From: an uncultured Selenomonadales bacterium
GTDB lineage: Bacteria; Bacillota; Negativicutes; Selenomonadales; Selenomonadaceae
Assembly: GCA_947304355.1 (NCBI GenBank)
Contig: CAMZAX010000010.1
Location: forward strand, 1-64,000
DNA: 64,000 bases
Direction of reading: 5' to 3'
The notes below the pieces were generated by a model. The model did no database searches and was not told where the DNA came from. It saw nothing but the letters and a program-made list of their open reading frames with translations. The translations under genes and the position numbers were made by a program. Shown piece after piece: positions 15,859 to 23,823 of the stretch; the first letter of the stretch is position 1; the number at the start of each line of letters is the position of its first letter.

Positions 15859-16906
15859 AAGCATTCCCCTCCGTGAAGTCAATCGTTTGGTTGTAAGTTT
15901 TCGAGTACTCTTTAAGGTGATTCAAAATCTGCGCGGCTTCGTCGCCTTCGACGGGCGTCGGGCGGAAGTCGTTGCGCGCGGTCGTCGAAGAAATGCGGCA
16001 GGGTATGACATGCGGCGTTATCGTGATTGCGTCGCCGTCTCTGCTCAAGGTTGCTTGCAAAATGAAAGTCTCCTTGTCGCGCGGGTTGTAGTTCGCGCCG
16101 AAGCAAAAGTTGCCGAGGCTGTAAGCGATAATCTTGCCGTTGTAGTTTTCGACGCCCTGAATGACGTGCGGGTGCGCGCCGACGATTATGTTCGCGCCGC
16201 TGTCCGCCGTGAAGTGCGCAAGGCTGTTTTGATACGCGTCACTGATATGCGCAAGCTCGCGTCCCCAATGAAATTCCACGACGACAATTTCCGCGCCGTC
16301 GTTGCGGAGCATGTGTATATCGGAGAAAATTTTTTCGCGCAGGGCGTCGTTGTCCGACCAAGCCGCGTAGCCGAGGAAACCGATTTTCATGCCGCGCACG
16401 TCGATTATTTCGGAATAGCCTTCGCCGCAAAATTTTATGCCGTGTTCGTTCAGCAGGTTGACGGTATCGCGAAAGCCGGCGTCGCCGCAATCGTAAATGT
16501 GGTTGTTGGAAAGGTTGCAAAGCTCAACGGAGCCCGCCGTCAGAATTTCGACGTACTTAGGCTCGCCGCGTATCGGGAACTGCTTAACGGCGGTCGTCGG
16601 GCGTGCGGTCAAAGCTCCTTCCAAGTTCACGAAGGTTATATCGTCCGCCGCGAAAATCGGCTTGACGTTGCCGAGGTAGTAATCCGCGCCGTTCTTCCAG
16701 TGATGTTCAAAGTCGTATTCGGAGCCGGGAAAGGCGTCCAACGCGCAGTCGCCGGCGAACGAAATAACGACGGGGCGTTGACTTTCGGGCGGCTCTTCGA
16801 CTTTCAAAGCCGGCTCGACTTCAAAATCAAGCTCGACGTTTGAATCGGCGGAAGCCATGCCGCAAATCATCATTACGAACAAAATCGCTGTAAAAAATTT
16901 TTTCAA
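15824..16906 (-). CDS. CapA-family (PGA_cap) metallophosphoesterase-like exported protein
   Basis: signal peptide; 'ISFAGDCAL', 'FVNLEGALT', '[14 protein letters not shown]', 'VEFHWGREL', '[25 protein letters not shown]'. Confidence 0.88.
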   Translation of the reverse strand: MKKFFTAILFVMMICGMASADSNVELDFEVEPALKVEEPPESQRPVVISFAGDCALDAFPGSEYDFEHHWKNGADYYLGNVKPIFAADDITFVNLEGALTARPTTAVKQFPIRGEPKYVEILTAGSVELCNLSNNHIYDCGDAGFRDTVNLLNEHGIKFCGEGYSEIIDVRGMKIGFLGYAAWSDNDALREKIFSDIHMLRNDGAEIVVVEFHWGRELAHISDAYQNSLAHFTADSGANIIVGAHPHVIQGVENYNGKIIAYSLGNFCFGANYNPRDKETFILQATLSRDGDAITITPHVIPCRISSTTARNDFRPTPVEGDEAAQILNHLKEYSKTYNQTIDFTEGNAYERIRDDRTSD

Positions 16907-16920
16907 CGTCGCAACTCCAA

Positions 16921-17547
16921 TCACATGAAACCGTTGGCGGCAAGGAAGTCCGCAGTTATTTCGGGCGACGCGTTGAAGTTCAGAAGCCGTTCGACGTATT
17001 TGGCAAGAACGTCCGTCTCAATGTTGACGAGACTGCCGACGCGCTTGCCCTTGAAGTTGGTGACTTCGCGGGTGTGCGGAATCATCGATACGCTGAAACT
17101 TTCCGCGCCCGCGTCCACGACCGTCAAGCTTATGCCGTCAAGCGCGACGGAGCCTTTTGGCGCGATCTGTCGAAGCAAATGACTTGCCGCCGCCACGTCG
17201 ATTAAAAGCGCGTTGCCTTCGGCGCGTATGCTCAAAATCTTGCCGACGCCGTCGATATGCCCGCTGACGATATGCCCGCCGAGTCTGTCGCCGATTTGCA
17301 GGGCGCGTTCCAAGTTGACAAGCCCGCCGCAGTTGAGTTCGGCAAGCGACGTTTTACGCAACGTTTCGGGCATGACATCCGCCGCAAAAAAATTTTCGCC
17401 GAAATCGACGACCGTCAAGCAAATGCCGTTGGTGTTTATGCTGTCGCCGACCTTGACGCCTTCCAACGCCGTCGTGCAAGAAATTTCGATTCGTCCGCCG
17501 CGCAAGCTCTTAAGCCGCCCGACTTCCTCGATTATGCCCGTGAACAT
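16921..17547 (-). CDS. ribE: riboflavin synthase alpha chain
   Basis: 'MFTGIIEEVG', duplicated lumazine-binding repeats with 'NTNGICLTV' and 'ALDGISLTV'. Confidence 0.95.
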   Translation of the reverse strand: MFTGIIEEVGRLKSLRGGRIEISCTTALEGVKVGDSINTNGICLTVVDFGENFFAADVMPETLRKTSLAELNCGGLVNLERALQIGDRLGGHIVSGHIDGVGKILSIRAEGNALLIDVAAASHLLRQIAPKGSVALDGISLTVVDAGAESFSVSMIPHTREVTNFKGKRVGSLVNIETDVLAKYVERLLNFNASPEITADFLAANGFM

Positions 17548-17565
17548 TTTCAACCTCCAAAAAAT

Positions 17566-17922
17566 TTACGCGTCAAAAATACCACGCTCAACTTTGCCTG
17601 TCAAATTCTGTCGACGGATAAACGCAAGCAAATCGTCGTAACGTTCAAGCGTGTCCGACGGCGCGTTCCGATTTTTCAGGCGCAAGCAGGCGGCGTGATT
17701 CATTTTGTGAAACTCCTCGCGGCTCATCTTGTGCGAAAGATATTTATCGTAGTAGGCGTCGATGTTGCAGTAAAGCGGGCGCGCGGCGTAAATGGCGCAG
17801 AGATTGTCCGCCGTCAAGTGTTTGCAGACGCCGTCGCCTCGGTCAAGCTCCTCCGTGTAAAAAATCGAATGACGAATATTTTTGCAACACACGCCGCATT
17901 TGTCGCAGTCAAACGTATTCAA
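17566..17922 (-). CDS. YkgJ-family cysteine-cluster protein (putative zinc/iron-chelating domain)
   Basis: 'CDKCGVCCKN...CKHLTADNLCAIYAARPLYC'. Confidence 0.8.
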   Translation of the reverse strand: MNTFDCDKCGVCCKNIRHSIFYTEELDRGDGVCKHLTADNLCAIYAARPLYCNIDAYYDKYLSHKMSREEFHKMNHAACLRLKNRNAPSDTLERYDDLLAFIRRQNLTGKVERGIFDA

Positions 17923-18532
17923 ACAGAATCAGCCCGCCTTTCCTTTCAAAGCCCGTGTTCCACAACGTCGCGAAGTCAAGCCAACGCCCGACGCCGTAAC
18001 TCACCGCCTTGACGAAAAAATCTTCGCCGCGCACTTCGTAACCGTCCAAGATGAACCAATGCCAAGTGTATTTTTTCAGCTCCGCCGCCTGATGATTCAG
18101 CGTCAAGCACGGCAACGGAAAGCCCGCGTCGATTTGCCGGCGGATGATTTGTTGCGTGTCGACGAGATTGTTTTCGCCCGACCAACCCGACAGCTTAAGT
18201 TGCGTGGCGTTGCGGTCTTGCAAGAATCGCCCGAAGCCGTCAAGGTAAATTTCCAACTTGTCGACGCCCGACCAGCGCGGATACAAGTACGGCTCCATAA
18301 TCTTGCCAAAACGCAAATAATCTTCCCGCGTGATGTTTTCCAAATCGAACGGGTAGAGCCCGCGCAGGTTGAAATATTTTGCGAAGCAGATGGCGCAATC
18401 GCAAGCCGAAACCGCCGCGCACCCGCCGATGTTCATGCCGAAATCGGTTACGCGCGAATACCACGCCTGCTGCCCGCCGAGCGAGTCGCCAATATAAAAA
18501 TGCGGCAATTCTTTTTTGATGTCCAAGTTCAC
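17909..18532 (-). CDS. papain-like (C39-like) cysteine peptidase-fold protein
   Basis: 'GGQQAW...GCAAVSACD' and 'YTWHWFILDGYE' resembling Cys/His catalytic motifs. Confidence 0.5.
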   Translation of the reverse strand: MNLDIKKELPHFYIGDSLGGQQAWYSRVTDFGMNIGGCAAVSACDCAICFAKYFNLRGLYPFDLENITREDYLRFGKIMEPYLYPRWSGVDKLEIYLDGFGRFLQDRNATQLKLSGWSGENNLVDTQQIIRRQIDAGFPLPCLTLNHQAAELKKYTWHWFILDGYEVRGEDFFVKAVSYGVGRWLDFATLWNTGFERKGGLILFEYV

Positions 18533-19617
18533 GCCTCCGTGACGTAACCGCTGATTAAAATGTCGTCGCCGAGCCGCTCCGTCGTCAAGTCTTTAAGCGC
18601 AACGGCGTCGGATAATTTTTCAAAGCCCGCGCCCGCAACCGCCGTCAACGCATTTGCTCCGCCGAGAATCTTCGGCGCGACGAACGCCAACACTTTGTCG
18701 ACGAGCCCGGCTTTCAGCATGGCGAAATGAATCGTGCCGCCGCCTTCGACCAAAACCGATGTCAGCTCCCGTTCGGCAAGCGCGCGCATTAAAATTTTCA
18801 AGTCAACGCGTTCGCCGTCGCCCGCCGTGATTATTTCGACGCCGCAAGCCTCAAGCGCGGAAAGTTTTTCTTCGGGCGCGCGTGAAGTCGTCGCGATAAT
18901 CGTCCGCGCAGATTTGTCCTTCACGACCGTTGCGTCAAGCGGCATGCGGGCTTTGCTGTCGACAATCACGCGGACGGGATTCTTGCCCTCGACAAGGCGC
19001 GTCGTCAAGCTCGGATTATCGGCAAGCACGGTGCCCACGCCGACCAAAATCGCGTCGTTGGTGTCGCGCAGGCGGTGAGCGAACGTCCGCGACTCGATAC
19101 CGCTTATCCATTGCGATTCGCCGCCGACCGTCGCGATTTTCCCGTCAAGCGAGCAGGCAAATTTCAGCGTGACGAACGGCAGCTTGCGCGTCACCCACTT
19201 GATAAAAATTTCGTTGAGCCGCCGCGCCTCCGCCTCCAACGTGCCGACTTCGACTTGAATGCCCGCCGACCGTAAAATTTCAAAGCCGCGACCCGCGACC
19301 TGCGGATTGGGATCGGTCATTGCCGCGACGACACGACTTATCCCTGCGTCGACGATTGCCCGTGCGCAAGGCGGCGTTCGTCCGAAATGCGAACACGGCT
19401 CAAGCGTCACGTAAAGCGTCGCGCCGCGTGCAAGTTCGCCAGCCATGTTCAGCGCGTGGATTTCGGCGTGCGGCGTTCCGGCTTTTCGGTGCCAACCTTC
19501 CGCGACGATTCTGCCTTCGCGAACGACGACCGCCCCGACCAACGGATTGGGCGACGTGCGACCCACGGCATTGCGCGCCAACCGCAACGCCTCCCGCATA
19601 AAAATTTCGTCCGTCAA
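18529..19617 (-). CDS. ribD: bifunctional diaminohydroxyphosphoribosylaminopyrimidine deaminase / 5-amino-6-(5-phosphoribosylamino)uracil reductase
   Basis: 'GRTSPNPLVGAVVV', 'HAEIHALN', 'TLEPCSHFGRTPPCARAI', RibD_C 'VLVEGGGTIHFAML'. Confidence 0.95.
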   Translation of the reverse strand: MTDEIFMREALRLARNAVGRTSPNPLVGAVVVREGRIVAEGWHRKAGTPHAEIHALNMAGELARGATLYVTLEPCSHFGRTPPCARAIVDAGISRVVAAMTDPNPQVAGRGFEILRSAGIQVEVGTLEAEARRLNEIFIKWVTRKLPFVTLKFACSLDGKIATVGGESQWISGIESRTFAHRLRDTNDAILVGVGTVLADNPSLTTRLVEGKNPVRVIVDSKARMPLDATVVKDKSARTIIATTSRAPEEKLSALEACGVEIITAGDGERVDLKILMRALAERELTSVLVEGGGTIHFAMLKAGLVDKVLAFVAPKILGGANALTAVAGAGFEKLSDAVALKDLTTERLGDDILISGYVTEA

Positions 19618-19630
19618 AAATTTTGCCTCC

Positions 19631-20242
19631 TCAGCCCAAATAAAGGTGCGCCGTGCTGTTCATGAGTTCGACGCTGAAAAGCCCGTCCTCGAAAGTCAAA
19701 ATGTTCAGCGCGGTGTTGAATTGGTGTATCGCCCACATCTTCCGAATGCGAATTTCCAACGCCGCGCAGATGAGCAAACGAATCGCCGCGCCGTGACAGA
19801 CGACGATAATGCGTTGACCGTCATGCTCGGCAATTATTTCGTCCATGGCGTTTTCGACGCGGGCTTGACACTCCAAAAAAGTTTCGCCGTTCGGCGGCTT
19901 GACTTTGTCGGGCTTAATGAAAAAGTTGCCGAAGTCTTCGGGCAGTTCTTCAAGCAGTCCGCTGATGACTCTGCCTTCCCAGTCGCCAAAATTCGTTTCG
20001 CGCAAGCCGGGCATCGTCGTCACGGGCAAATTGAATTTCGCCGCCAAAATTTTCGCGGTGTCCGAAGCGCGTTGCAAATCGCTCGCGTAAACGGCGTCAA
20101 TGTGATTAAAGGGCACATAAGCCGCCATAAGTTGCTCCTGCCGTATGCCTTCGGGCGACAAGCTGACATCCGAATTGCCCTGCAGTCTGCCAAGTTTGTT
20201 CCATTCGGTTTCACCGTGGCGAATCAAAAAAATTTTCGTCAA
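19631..20242 (-). CDS. histidine phosphatase family protein (PhoE/CobC/GpmB-like)
   Basis: 'KIFLIRHGETEWNKLGRLQGNSDVSLSPEG', 'ETNFGDWEG', 'VCHGAAIR'; TTG 20242 after GGAGGCGA; the longer track ORF (to 20728) is out-of-frame readthrough of ccmC. Confidence 0.88.
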   Translation of the reverse strand: MTKIFLIRHGETEWNKLGRLQGNSDVSLSPEGIRQEQLMAAYVPFNHIDAVYASDLQRASDTAKILAAKFNLPVTTMPGLRETNFGDWEGRVISGLLEELPEDFGNFFIKPDKVKPPNGETFLECQARVENAMDEIIAEHDGQRIIVVCHGAAIRLLICAALEIRIRKMWAIHQFNTALNILTFEDGLFSVELMNSTAHLYLG

Positions 20243-20847
20243 AAGAATCGCCTCCTCATCAGTTGAATAAAAATCAAAGTCGCGTCGACGACCGCTGCGA
20301 TAAGCACGACCAAAACGACCGAATCCATTTCGACGCGTCCCGCCGAATTCAGCACGGGCGACGGGTGCAACGAAAAATACATGCGCGGCAAAATGAAGAC
20401 CAGAAACGGCACCGTCAACACGCTTAAAAGCGAATAGACTGCTGAAACCTTTGCGCGAACTTTTTCGTCGGAGACAGCCGCCCGCAATGTCAAATACGCG
20501 CCGTAAATCAAAATCAGCACGAAAATCGTAGTCTGGCGCGGATCCCAATTCCAATACGCGCCCCAAGTCAATTTGCTGAAAATCGCGCCGCTTATCGTCG
20601 ACAAAAGCACGAACACGAATCCCAAACGCGCCGCTCGTGCGCTCAACGTGTCGAAGGAAAAATCTTGCGTTCGCAAAAATTTCGCCGCGAAGAACGCGCT
20701 CGTAAAGAACGCAATCACCGCAACCCAAGCCGTCGGCACGTGGAAAAATATTATCTTTGCCAAATCGCCGAGTCCTTTTATCGGCGGCACCAAAAAAATA
20801 ACCGCCGCGCAGATTGTCAGCGTCAGCAAGACTAAAATTTTATTCAT
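20239..20847 (-). CDS. ccmC: cytochrome c biogenesis protein CcmC (heme exporter subunit)
   Basis: 'FFHVPTAWVAVIAF', 'WGAYWNWDPRQTT', polytopic. Confidence 0.92.
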   Translation of the reverse strand: MNKILVLLTLTICAAVIFLVPPIKGLGDLAKIIFFHVPTAWVAVIAFFTSAFFAAKFLRTQDFSFDTLSARAARLGFVFVLLSTISGAIFSKLTWGAYWNWDPRQTTIFVLILIYGAYLTLRAAVSDEKVRAKVSAVYSLLSVLTVPFLVFILPRMYFSLHPSPVLNSAGRVEMDSVVLVVLIAAVVDATLIFIQLMRRRFF

Positions 20848-20853
20848 GACACC

Positions 20854-21519
20854 TCACAAATAATCGTAAAGGATTGAACTCGCCAAAATTAAAATCGCGT
20901 CGAATGCCGCCACGACGACGAGCGAACTCACGTCGAACGCCGCGCCCGTCAAAGCCGCCTCCGTCAACGCAATCGCCGGCAGGAATATCGGCAACGTCAC
21001 GGGGAACAGCAAAATCGGGAACAAGCCGCCCTTGACCGTCGCCGAAGTCGTCAAAGCCGCCGTCAACGTGCCCGCCGCCGACAAACCGATTAATCCGATT
21101 AAGACCGTCGCCGTCAGCAGGAAAAAATTTTCAACCGCCGCGTCGAACAGGATTAAAAATATCGGCAAGATGAACGTCGTCAGCGTGACAAGCGACAGCA
21201 ACACGCCCGCCATTTTCCCGAACAGGACAGCCTGCGCGGCGGCGTAAAGTTTCAGCGTCAGGAGCGTGCCGGCTTGCGCCTCGTCGTCGAAGGTGCCCGA
21301 TATGCCCGCGCCGGCCGCAAAGAATATCACGACCCAAAGCAACGCCGCCAAAATTTTCGGTTCGACGAAGTTGCCGCCCGTTGACAGGCTCAAAGCCGCA
21401 ACCGCAGTCAGCGCGAACATCATCATTGCCGCGAACGTCGCACGTCGCCGCAACCCGATTACAAAGTCTTTCCGAACAATCGCCGCGACTTGTTCACAGC
21501 GGGAGCCGAATAATTTCAT
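20854..21519 (-). CDS. ccmB: heme exporter protein CcmB
   Basis: hydrophobic; 'VRKDFVIGLRRR...FDDEAQAGTLLTLKLY' and C-terminal layout typical of CcmB; between ccmA and ccmC. Confidence 0.85.
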   Translation of the reverse strand: MKLFGSRCEQVAAIVRKDFVIGLRRRATFAAMMMFALTAVAALSLSTGGNFVEPKILAALLWVVIFFAAGAGISGTFDDEAQAGTLLTLKLYAAAQAVLFGKMAGVLLSLVTLTTFILPIFLILFDAAVENFFLLTATVLIGLIGLSAAGTLTAALTTSATVKGGLFPILLFPVTLPIFLPAIALTEAALTGAAFDVSSLVVVAAFDAILILASSILYDYL

Positions 21520-22090
21520 CGCAAGCCTCAACCTCGGTTTTGTCGTTCGTGGCGAGCAGGATAATTTTTTCGGACTTGGCGGCTTGAATTTCGGCGAAAA
21601 ATTTTTCGCGCCCGTCGTCGTCAAGGTTGGCAGTCGGTTCGTCCAAAAGCCAAATGTCCGCGTCGACGCTTAACAGTATCGCGAACTTCAAACGTTGCCG
21701 CATTCCCGTCGAAAAGGTGCCTGCGCGGGCGTCGCCGAAAGTTTTCATGTCAAGCCCGACGCGCGAGCCGAGCTCCGAAATTTTTTCGTCCGTCAAAGCT
21801 TTGCCGCGCAGTCGTGAAAAAAATTTCAAGTTCTCCGTCGCAGTCAAGTCGTCGTAGATTTTCATTTCGGGCGAGACCATCGCAACCGCCCCCTGCCCCC
21901 TTCTCCCTGCCCCCTGAACCGTGCCGCTGTCGGGTTTGATGATTTGTCCCGCGAGCTTAAGGAACGTCGACTTGCCGGCACCGTTCGCACCCGTCACGCC
22001 GATAACGCGACCGCCGCGCAGATTCAACGTGACGTGACCGAAAAGCACGCGCCGCCCGAAACTCAAAGTAACGTCATCGAAACGAATCAT
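21494..22090 (-). CDS. ccmA: heme ABC exporter ATP-binding protein CcmA
   Basis: Walker A 'GANGAGKST', 'FSTGMRQRLKFA', 'WLLDEPTANLD'; adjacent ccmB/ccmC. Confidence 0.85.
   Translation of the reverse strand: MIRFDDVTLSFGRRVLFGHVTLNLRGGRVIGVTGANGAGKSTFLKLAGQIIKPDSGTVQGAGRRGQGAVAMVSPEMKIYDDLTATENLKFFSRLRGKALTDEKISELGSRVGLDMKTFGDARAGTFSTGMRQRLKFAILLSVDADIWLLDEPTANLDDDGREKFFAEIQAAKSEKIILLATNDKTEVEACDEIIRLPL
21889..21916. repeat. heptanucleotide array CCCCCTG (4 units) inside ccmA
   Basis: CCCCCTG CCCCCTT CTCCCTG CCCCCTG. Confidence 0.85.
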
Positions 22091-22752
22091 TTAAGCATGT
22101 CCTTGTTAAGGCGCATCCAGTTTTCGCCGAATTCAACGAGCCCGTCCGCCCGCATTTGCGAAATTTCGCGCGTCAAGGAAGAACGATTGCACTCAAGCTC
22201 CTTGGCGAGATAACCGCGTCGCGGCACCGTCACGGTCTCCGAGCCCTGCCGTTGTTCGCGTTGCAACAGGTACAGGATGATTCGTTCGCGCAAATTTTTT
22301 TGCGACAGCAACTCAACTTTTTGCATCATCAGGACGTTTTTGCGGCTGAACGTCTCCAAAAGATTTTTCATAACGATGCCGTGCATTCTGCCGAGCTTGG
22401 GACCTGCAATCAGCAAAGCGCGATAGGGCAGCCACATTATCACGGCGTCTGTCGTCAGCTGAACACTTGTGGCAATTAAGTCTTCGCCGAGAATCGCCGA
22501 GACCGTCCCGAACATTGCGCCGCGTTCGAGCGAGTGACCGACCGTTTCGTTGCCGAGCCTGTCGAGCGACAAAATCTGCGCTTCGCCGCTTACGATTATG
22601 CCGATGTTCGCGTTTGGCATGAACGCTTCCAAAACCCGTTCGCCGCGCGGATAACTGCGAATCGTCGTCCCCGTGAACTTCATGAACTCTTCGATCTCAA
22701 TCGGCAACAAGTCTTTGAAAAGCGGCACGTCCTTAAGTTCTTCGCCTGTCAA
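22087..22752 (-). CDS. Crp/Fnr family transcriptional regulator
   Basis: cNMP-binding-like N-terminus, C-terminal HTH 'RRGYLAKELECNRSSLTREISQMRADGLV'; TTG 22752 after GGAGGTGG. Confidence 0.85.
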   Translation of the reverse strand: MTGEELKDVPLFKDLLPIEIEEFMKFTGTTIRSYPRGERVLEAFMPNANIGIIVSGEAQILSLDRLGNETVGHSLERGAMFGTVSAILGEDLIATSVQLTTDAVIMWLPYRALLIAGPKLGRMHGIVMKNLLETFSRKNVLMMQKVELLSQKNLRERIILYLLQREQRQGSETVTVPRRGYLAKELECNRSSLTREISQMRADGLVEFGENWMRLNKDMLK

Positions 22753-22834
22753 CGTCGCCACCTCCGTAGGATTTTTTCCGATTACACCACGGCGCATTGT
22801 AACACGGGCGGGGGATTTGGGACAAGTTTTTTCG

Positions 22835-22863
22835 TTGACGGCGGGCGGCGCGCTTGATAAAAT
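22835..22863 (+). promoter_or_regulatory. sigma70-type promoter for pfkB-family gene (TTGACG-N17-TAAAAT)
   Basis: spacer of 17 nt, 19 bp upstream of ATG 22882. Confidence 0.6.
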
Positions 22864-22881
22864 TTTTTCGAGGTGAATTTT

Positions 22882-23823
22882 ATGAGCAAAGACATTTCGA
22901 TAATCGGCGCGAGCGTCATTGACGTGTTGGCGGGCGCGGTCGACGAAAAAATTTTTACCGTCGACGGGCAAGACGTTGACTACATTAAAACGGCTTTCGG
23001 CGGTGACGCGCTCAACGAGGCGGTTGCGTTGTCGCGACTGGGCAAGCGCGTGCAGTTAATCAGCAACGTCGGCGACGACGACGCGGGACAAAGAATTTTG
23101 GATTACGCGTCGACAAACGGCTTGGATATTTCGGGCGTGACGGTGCAGGCGGGCTTGGAGACGAGTATCATCGTCGTTTTGGTTGACGGGCGCGGCGAGC
23201 GACGTTTCCTGATGAATCCTTCCGGCAGTATGCGAAAATTCGCGTTGGAAAATATTTTGCCGCACGTCGACAGCTTCGCGCCAATCGTCTGCCTTGCGAG
23301 CATGTTCATATCGACGACGTTGGACGTGCCGGCAATGGAGCAGCTGTTCAGTCGAATCAAAGCGAGCGGGCGGACGTTGGCAGTCGACATGAAACCGTAT
23401 ACACACGGCAAGACGCTTGACGACTTGGCGCGCGCGCTGAGCCATGCCGATTATTTCTTCCCGAACGAATTTGAGCTTGCGACGTTGACGGGTTCAAGCA
23501 ACCTTCAGCAAAACATTGCGGCGTTGCTTGCTTGCGGCGTGAAATGCGCTGTCGTCAAGCGCGGCGACAAAGGTTGCATTATCGCCACGGCGTCCGCGCA
23601 GATTGAAATTCCGGCTTGCCCCGTCAAACAGGTTGTCGACACGACGGGCGCGGGCGATTCGTTTGCGGCGGGCTTCCTGTGGGCGTTGTCGGAAGGTTGG
23701 CGGCTTGAAGATTGCGGACGCTTTGCCTGCGCGGCGGCGAGCCTGTCAATCGAGGCGGTCGGTGCAGTCAACGGCGTCACATCCTTGGCGGCAGTCATGG
23801 CGCGTTACGAGGCTGCACAATGA
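22882..23823 (+). CDS. PfkB-family carbohydrate kinase
   Basis: 'FGGDALNEAVALSRLG' and 'VDTTGAGDSFAAGFLWAL'. Confidence 0.9.
   Translation: MSKDISIIGASVIDVLAGAVDEKIFTVDGQDVDYIKTAFGGDALNEAVALSRLGKRVQLISNVGDDDAGQRILDYASTNGLDISGVTVQAGLETSIIVVLVDGRGERRFLMNPSGSMRKFALENILPHVDSFAPIVCLASMFISTTLDVPAMEQLFSRIKASGRTLAVDMKPYTHGKTLDDLARALSHADYFFPNEFELATLTGSSNLQQNIAALLACGVKCAVVKRGDKGCIIATASAQIEIPACPVKQVVDTTGAGDSFAAGFLWALSEGWRLEDCGRFACAAASLSIEAVGAVNGVTSLAAVMARYEAAQ

Noticed and set aside
15617-16843. 408-aa plus-strand ORF opposite ribBA/capA
   Set aside because: Overlaps two well-supported genes on the other strand; composition typical of antisense frames.
20243-20728. N-terminal extension of the histidine phosphatase ORF in the track
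   Set aside because: Lies over ccmC in another frame; the true start is TTG 20242 with a good RBS.
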